A DNA stretch of 64,000 bases, from the NCBI RefSeq assembly GCF_026162365.1, contig NZ_JAOANW010000009.1:1-64000 (forward strand), in the 5' to 3' direction. This stretch comes from Nitratireductor luteus. GTDB taxonomy: Bacteria; Pseudomonadota; Alphaproteobacteria; Rhizobiales; Rhizobiaceae. The notes beneath the pieces were generated by a model, which saw only the letters and a program-made list of their open reading frames with translations, was not told the DNA's origin and made no database searches. Position 1 is the stretch's first letter. Every line of letters starts with the position of its first letter. Of the stretch, positions 61,886-64,000 are shown piece after piece. The position numbers and the translations under genes are program-made.

Positions 61886-62974
61886 ATGAAGGGAATTCAC
61901 AAGATGGGTATCAGCCGCCGCAAGATTCTGGCTGCCGGCCTGACCGGCGTGGGTATGCTTGCCGTGCCGTCCATTCTCCGTGCGCAGGACAGGTCGCTCA
62001 AGGTCGGCGTCTATGGCGGCTACTTCAAGGACTCCTTCGACGAGAACATCTTTCCGGAGTTCACCAAGGCCACCGGCATCGCCGTGGAATCTGTGGCCGA
62101 GCCGACCGGTGAAGCCTGGCTGGTGCAACTCGAACAGGCCGCCCGCGCCGGCCAGGCACCGGCAGACGTCTCGATGATGTCTCAGGTGGCGACGCTGAAA
62201 GGCCAGGAGACGGAGCTCTGGACACCACTCGATCCCGCCAAGATCGGGCACTACGACGACCTGCTCCCGCAATTCATTTCGAAGTACCCGGACTCCCGCG
62301 TGGCGGGCATAGGAGCCGTTGCCTGGTACATTACGCTGGTCACCAACACCGATACTTATCCCGAGCCGCCTGATTCCTGGGCCGCGCTCTGGGATCCGGA
62401 AAACAGGGATAGGCTCGGCCTCCTCGCGCTGGTCTCCAATTCTTTCCTGCTGGAAGTCACCGCCAAAACCTTCATGGGCGGGACCGACTCGCTCGATACC
62501 GAGGAAGGCCAGCTTGCGGCCTTCGAGAAGCTTGCCGAGGTGAAGCCCAATGTGCGGCTGTGGTATCGGGACGAGGCACAGTTCGAGCAGGCATTGAAGT
62601 CGGGCGAAATCCCGATGGGACAGTACTATCACGACGTCACGGGCCTTGCCGCAGCCGATGGCTTTCCCGTGCGTTCAACCTTTCCGAAAGAAGGCGGAAT
62701 CCAGGATTCCGGCAACTGGGTTCTGACGCGCGCTTCGGACAAGACCGAGGAGGCGCATGTCTTCATCGATTATATGAGCCAGCCGGAGATCCAAAGCCTG
62801 ATGTCGCGAAAGGTCGGCACCGCCCCCACGCTGAGACGCGACACGCTCGATCTCACAGACGAGGAGTTTTCGGCCGTGTCGTCGGAGATCGAGCCGATCA
62901 TCCCCCGCTACGACCTCTACACGACCAAGTCCGACTGGCTGAACCAGAAGTGGACGGAGATGATCGCCGGGTGA
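61886..62974 (+). CDS. Polyamine-type ABC substrate-binding protein (Tat-exported)
   Basis: The 362-residue protein starts with a twin-arginine signal (SRRKILAAGLTGVG, cleavage near ILRAQ), so it is exported folded. The mature part matches the PotD/PotF family (LKVGVYGGYFKDSFDENIFP; later EIPMGQYYHDVTGLA). The ligand is probably the guanidino compound cleaved by the upstream enzyme. ATG 61886 follows GAGGAGAAC. Confidence 0.87.
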   Translation: MKGIHKMGISRRKILAAGLTGVGMLAVPSILRAQDRSLKVGVYGGYFKDSFDENIFPEFTKATGIAVESVAEPTGEAWLVQLEQAARAGQAPADVSMMSQVATLKGQETELWTPLDPAKIGHYDDLLPQFISKYPDSRVAGIGAVAWYITLVTNTDTYPEPPDSWAALWDPENRDRLGLLALVSNSFLLEVTAKTFMGGTDSLDTEEGQLAAFEKLAEVKPNVRLWYRDEAQFEQALKSGEIPMGQYYHDVTGLAAADGFPVRSTFPKEGGIQDSGNWVLTRASDKTEEAHVFIDYMSQPEIQSLMSRKVGTAPTLRRDTLDLTDEEFSAVSSEIEPIIPRYDLYTTKSDWLNQKWTEMIAG

Positions 62975-62986
62975 GTACCGGCAAAC

Positions 62987-63012
62987 AGGGCGGGCTGCTG
63001 AAGGCCCGCCCT
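62987..63012 (+). other. Stem-loop after the polyamine-type binding-protein gene
   Basis: AGGGCGGGC and GCCCGCCCT are perfect 9-bp arms around TGCTGAAG, 12 bp past the stop. There is no T-run. It probably stabilises the binding-protein mRNA or limits read-through into the ATPase gene. Confidence 0.6.
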
Positions 63013-63148
63013 CTCGCGACCCGTAATCATCGGCCCTCGCTTCGCTCGGCAAGGGTGCTGGAATATTTTGTCCACGCCAGGAGCACTTGCGAGCGGCCCC
63101 GTCCCCGAGCCAGTGCTTGAGAGACGATCGATTTCGATAGGTAATTCC

Positions 63149-64000
63149 ATGTCAGGCCTGGTTTTCAACGATGTATCGAAGCATTTCGGCAACTTTGCCG
63201 CAGTCGACCGTGTCAATCTGAGTGTTCCTCACGGCACCTTCGTTTGCATGCTGGGGCCATCCGGCTGTGGCAAGACCACGCTGCTGCGCATGGTAGCCGG
63301 TCTCGAGGAATCTACGACGGGCACCATTCTCCTCGATGGGAAAGACATCACGCCGGTTCCCACGCACAAGCGCAATCTCGGCATGGTGTTCCAGTCTCTG
63401 GCGCTCTTCCCGCACCTTACGGTGGGTGAGAACGTCGCCTATCCCCTGCGCATCCGGAGTATGGCCAAAGAAGAGCAGAAGAAGCGCGTGGAAGAGCTTT
63501 TGACGCTCATCCACCTGCCCGGCTATGCCGAACGTCCGGTATCGAAGCTCTCCGGCGGGCAGCGCCAGCGCGTGGCGATCGCACGCGCCCTTGCCCTGTC
63601 GCCGCGCCTCTTCCTGCTTGACGAGCCGCTCTCGGCGCTCGATGCGAAGCTGCGCGAAGCCATGCAGGTGGAACTGCGACAACTCCAGCAGAAGCTCGGC
63701 ATCACCACCATCGTGGTGACCCACGACCAGCGCGAGGCCATGACCATGGCTGACCTCGTGGTCGTGATGGGCGACGGGCGTATCCGGCAGGCAGCCTCCC
63801 CGATCGATATCTATCGCAAGCCGGCAGATGCTTTCGTGGCCGATTTCATCGGCTCGACCAACCTGCTCACCGTGGAGGCTGACAGCGCCGGCCGCGCTAT
63901 CGTCCTGGGCCAGCCTGTTCCCGGCCTTTCGCTACCCAACGGGATGGCCAAGGGGCTCATCTCGATCCGACCGGAAGACGTGCATCTGGCGAAAAACGCC
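63149..64000 (+). CDS. Polyamine-type ABC transporter ATPase (PotA family), cut by right edge
   Basis: 284 residues are visible. Walker [10 protein letters not shown] is near 37, signature [15 protein letters not shown] near 133, Walker B LFLLDEP near 155, and the start of the TOBE region follows ([15 protein letters not shown]). It energises the importer whose receptor is encoded upstream; permease genes are expected beyond the window. The frame remains open at 64000. Confidence 0.9.
   Translation, partial: MSGLVFNDVSKHFGNFAAVDRVNLSVPHGTFVCMLGPSGCGKTTLLRMVAGLEESTTGTILLDGKDITPVPTHKRNLGMVFQSLALFPHLTVGENVAYPLRIRSMAKEEQKKRVEELLTLIHLPGYAERPVSKLSGGQRQRVAIARALALSPRLFLLDEPLSALDAKLREAMQVELRQLQQKLGITTIVVTHDQREAMTMADLVVVMGDGRIRQAASPIDIYRKPADAFVADFIGSTNLLTVEADSAGRAIVLGQPVPGLSLPNGMAKGLISIRPEDVHLAKNA

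Overview
The window is GC-rich, gene-dense alphaproteobacterial DNA. The best guess is a Rhizobiales/Phyllobacteriaceae-type soil or marine bacterium. The evidence is the large share of ABC and TRAP uptake genes, GcvA-type LysR and LacI regulators, and above all a conjugative-transfer control module laid out like that of the Mesorhizobium symbiosis island ICEMlSymR7A. No rRNA, convincing tRNA, CRISPR array, intact transposase or integrase was seen.

Layout. (1) 1-5.5 kb, minus strand: two overlapping genes for large exported surface proteins. One carries tandem 113-residue DUF11-like repeats and an OmpA-like C-terminus. The other runs off the left edge. (2) 6-11.8 kb, plus strand: a LacI regulator, a sugar ABC transporter and a cytoplasmic GH32 beta-fructosidase, forming a fructoside utilisation operon. 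(3) 11.7-13.7 kb: a scar in which the 5' ends of two divergent genes, an RTX protein and its type I secretion ATPase, are both missing. (4) 13.7-24.5 kb: the mobile-element module, consisting of relaxase, TraF peptidase, DUF2840 protein, RdfS-like excisionase, DUF736 protein with a decayed inverted copy, ParB-like protein, ArdA, a QseC/QseM-like switch, a DUF6499/DUF2285 activator (FseA-like) split by a +1 frameshift site, and a LuxI/LuxR quorum-sensing pair with a tra-box-like palindrome. Integrase and type IV secretion genes are not in the window. (5) 24.5-25.1 kb: a LysR pseudogene. (6) 25.2-48.5 kb: a large catabolic locus. It has a ribose-type ABC transporter with two binding proteins, a TRAP transporter, a ketose 3-epimerase-like protein, two GMC oxidoreductases, three SDRs, ALDH, enoyl-CoA hydratase, MaoC hydratase, class III CoA-transferase, DHDPS-family aldolase, glycerate kinase, HAD phosphatase and a LacI regulator. 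Copies of a 12-bp palindrome resembling GAAATCGTTTTC lie before its transcription units, so one LacI protein probably controls all of it. The substrate is not evident. (7) 48.8-57.5 kb, minus strand: LysR, ABC transporter, aminotransferase, a PEP-mutase-family enzyme with the Thr signature of phosphonopyruvate hydrolase, and glutamate dehydrogenase. This is a plausible phosphonoalanine catabolic operon. (8) 57.5-58.4 kb: a region with no intact gene. (9) 58.4-64 kb: an aminotransferase and a LysR gene, divergent from an agmatinase-family ureohydrolase, a Tat-exported polyamine-type binding protein and an ABC ATPase cut by the right edge. This is probably a guanidino-compound uptake and hydrolysis system.

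The most notable structures are the programmed-frameshift activator gene, two large inverted repeats in the transfer module (one directly upstream of ardA) that could act as single-strand promoters, a hairpin candidate oriT upstream of the relaxase gene, and the operator-defined catabolic regulon. All six solute-binding-protein genes in the window are followed at once by a stem-loop.
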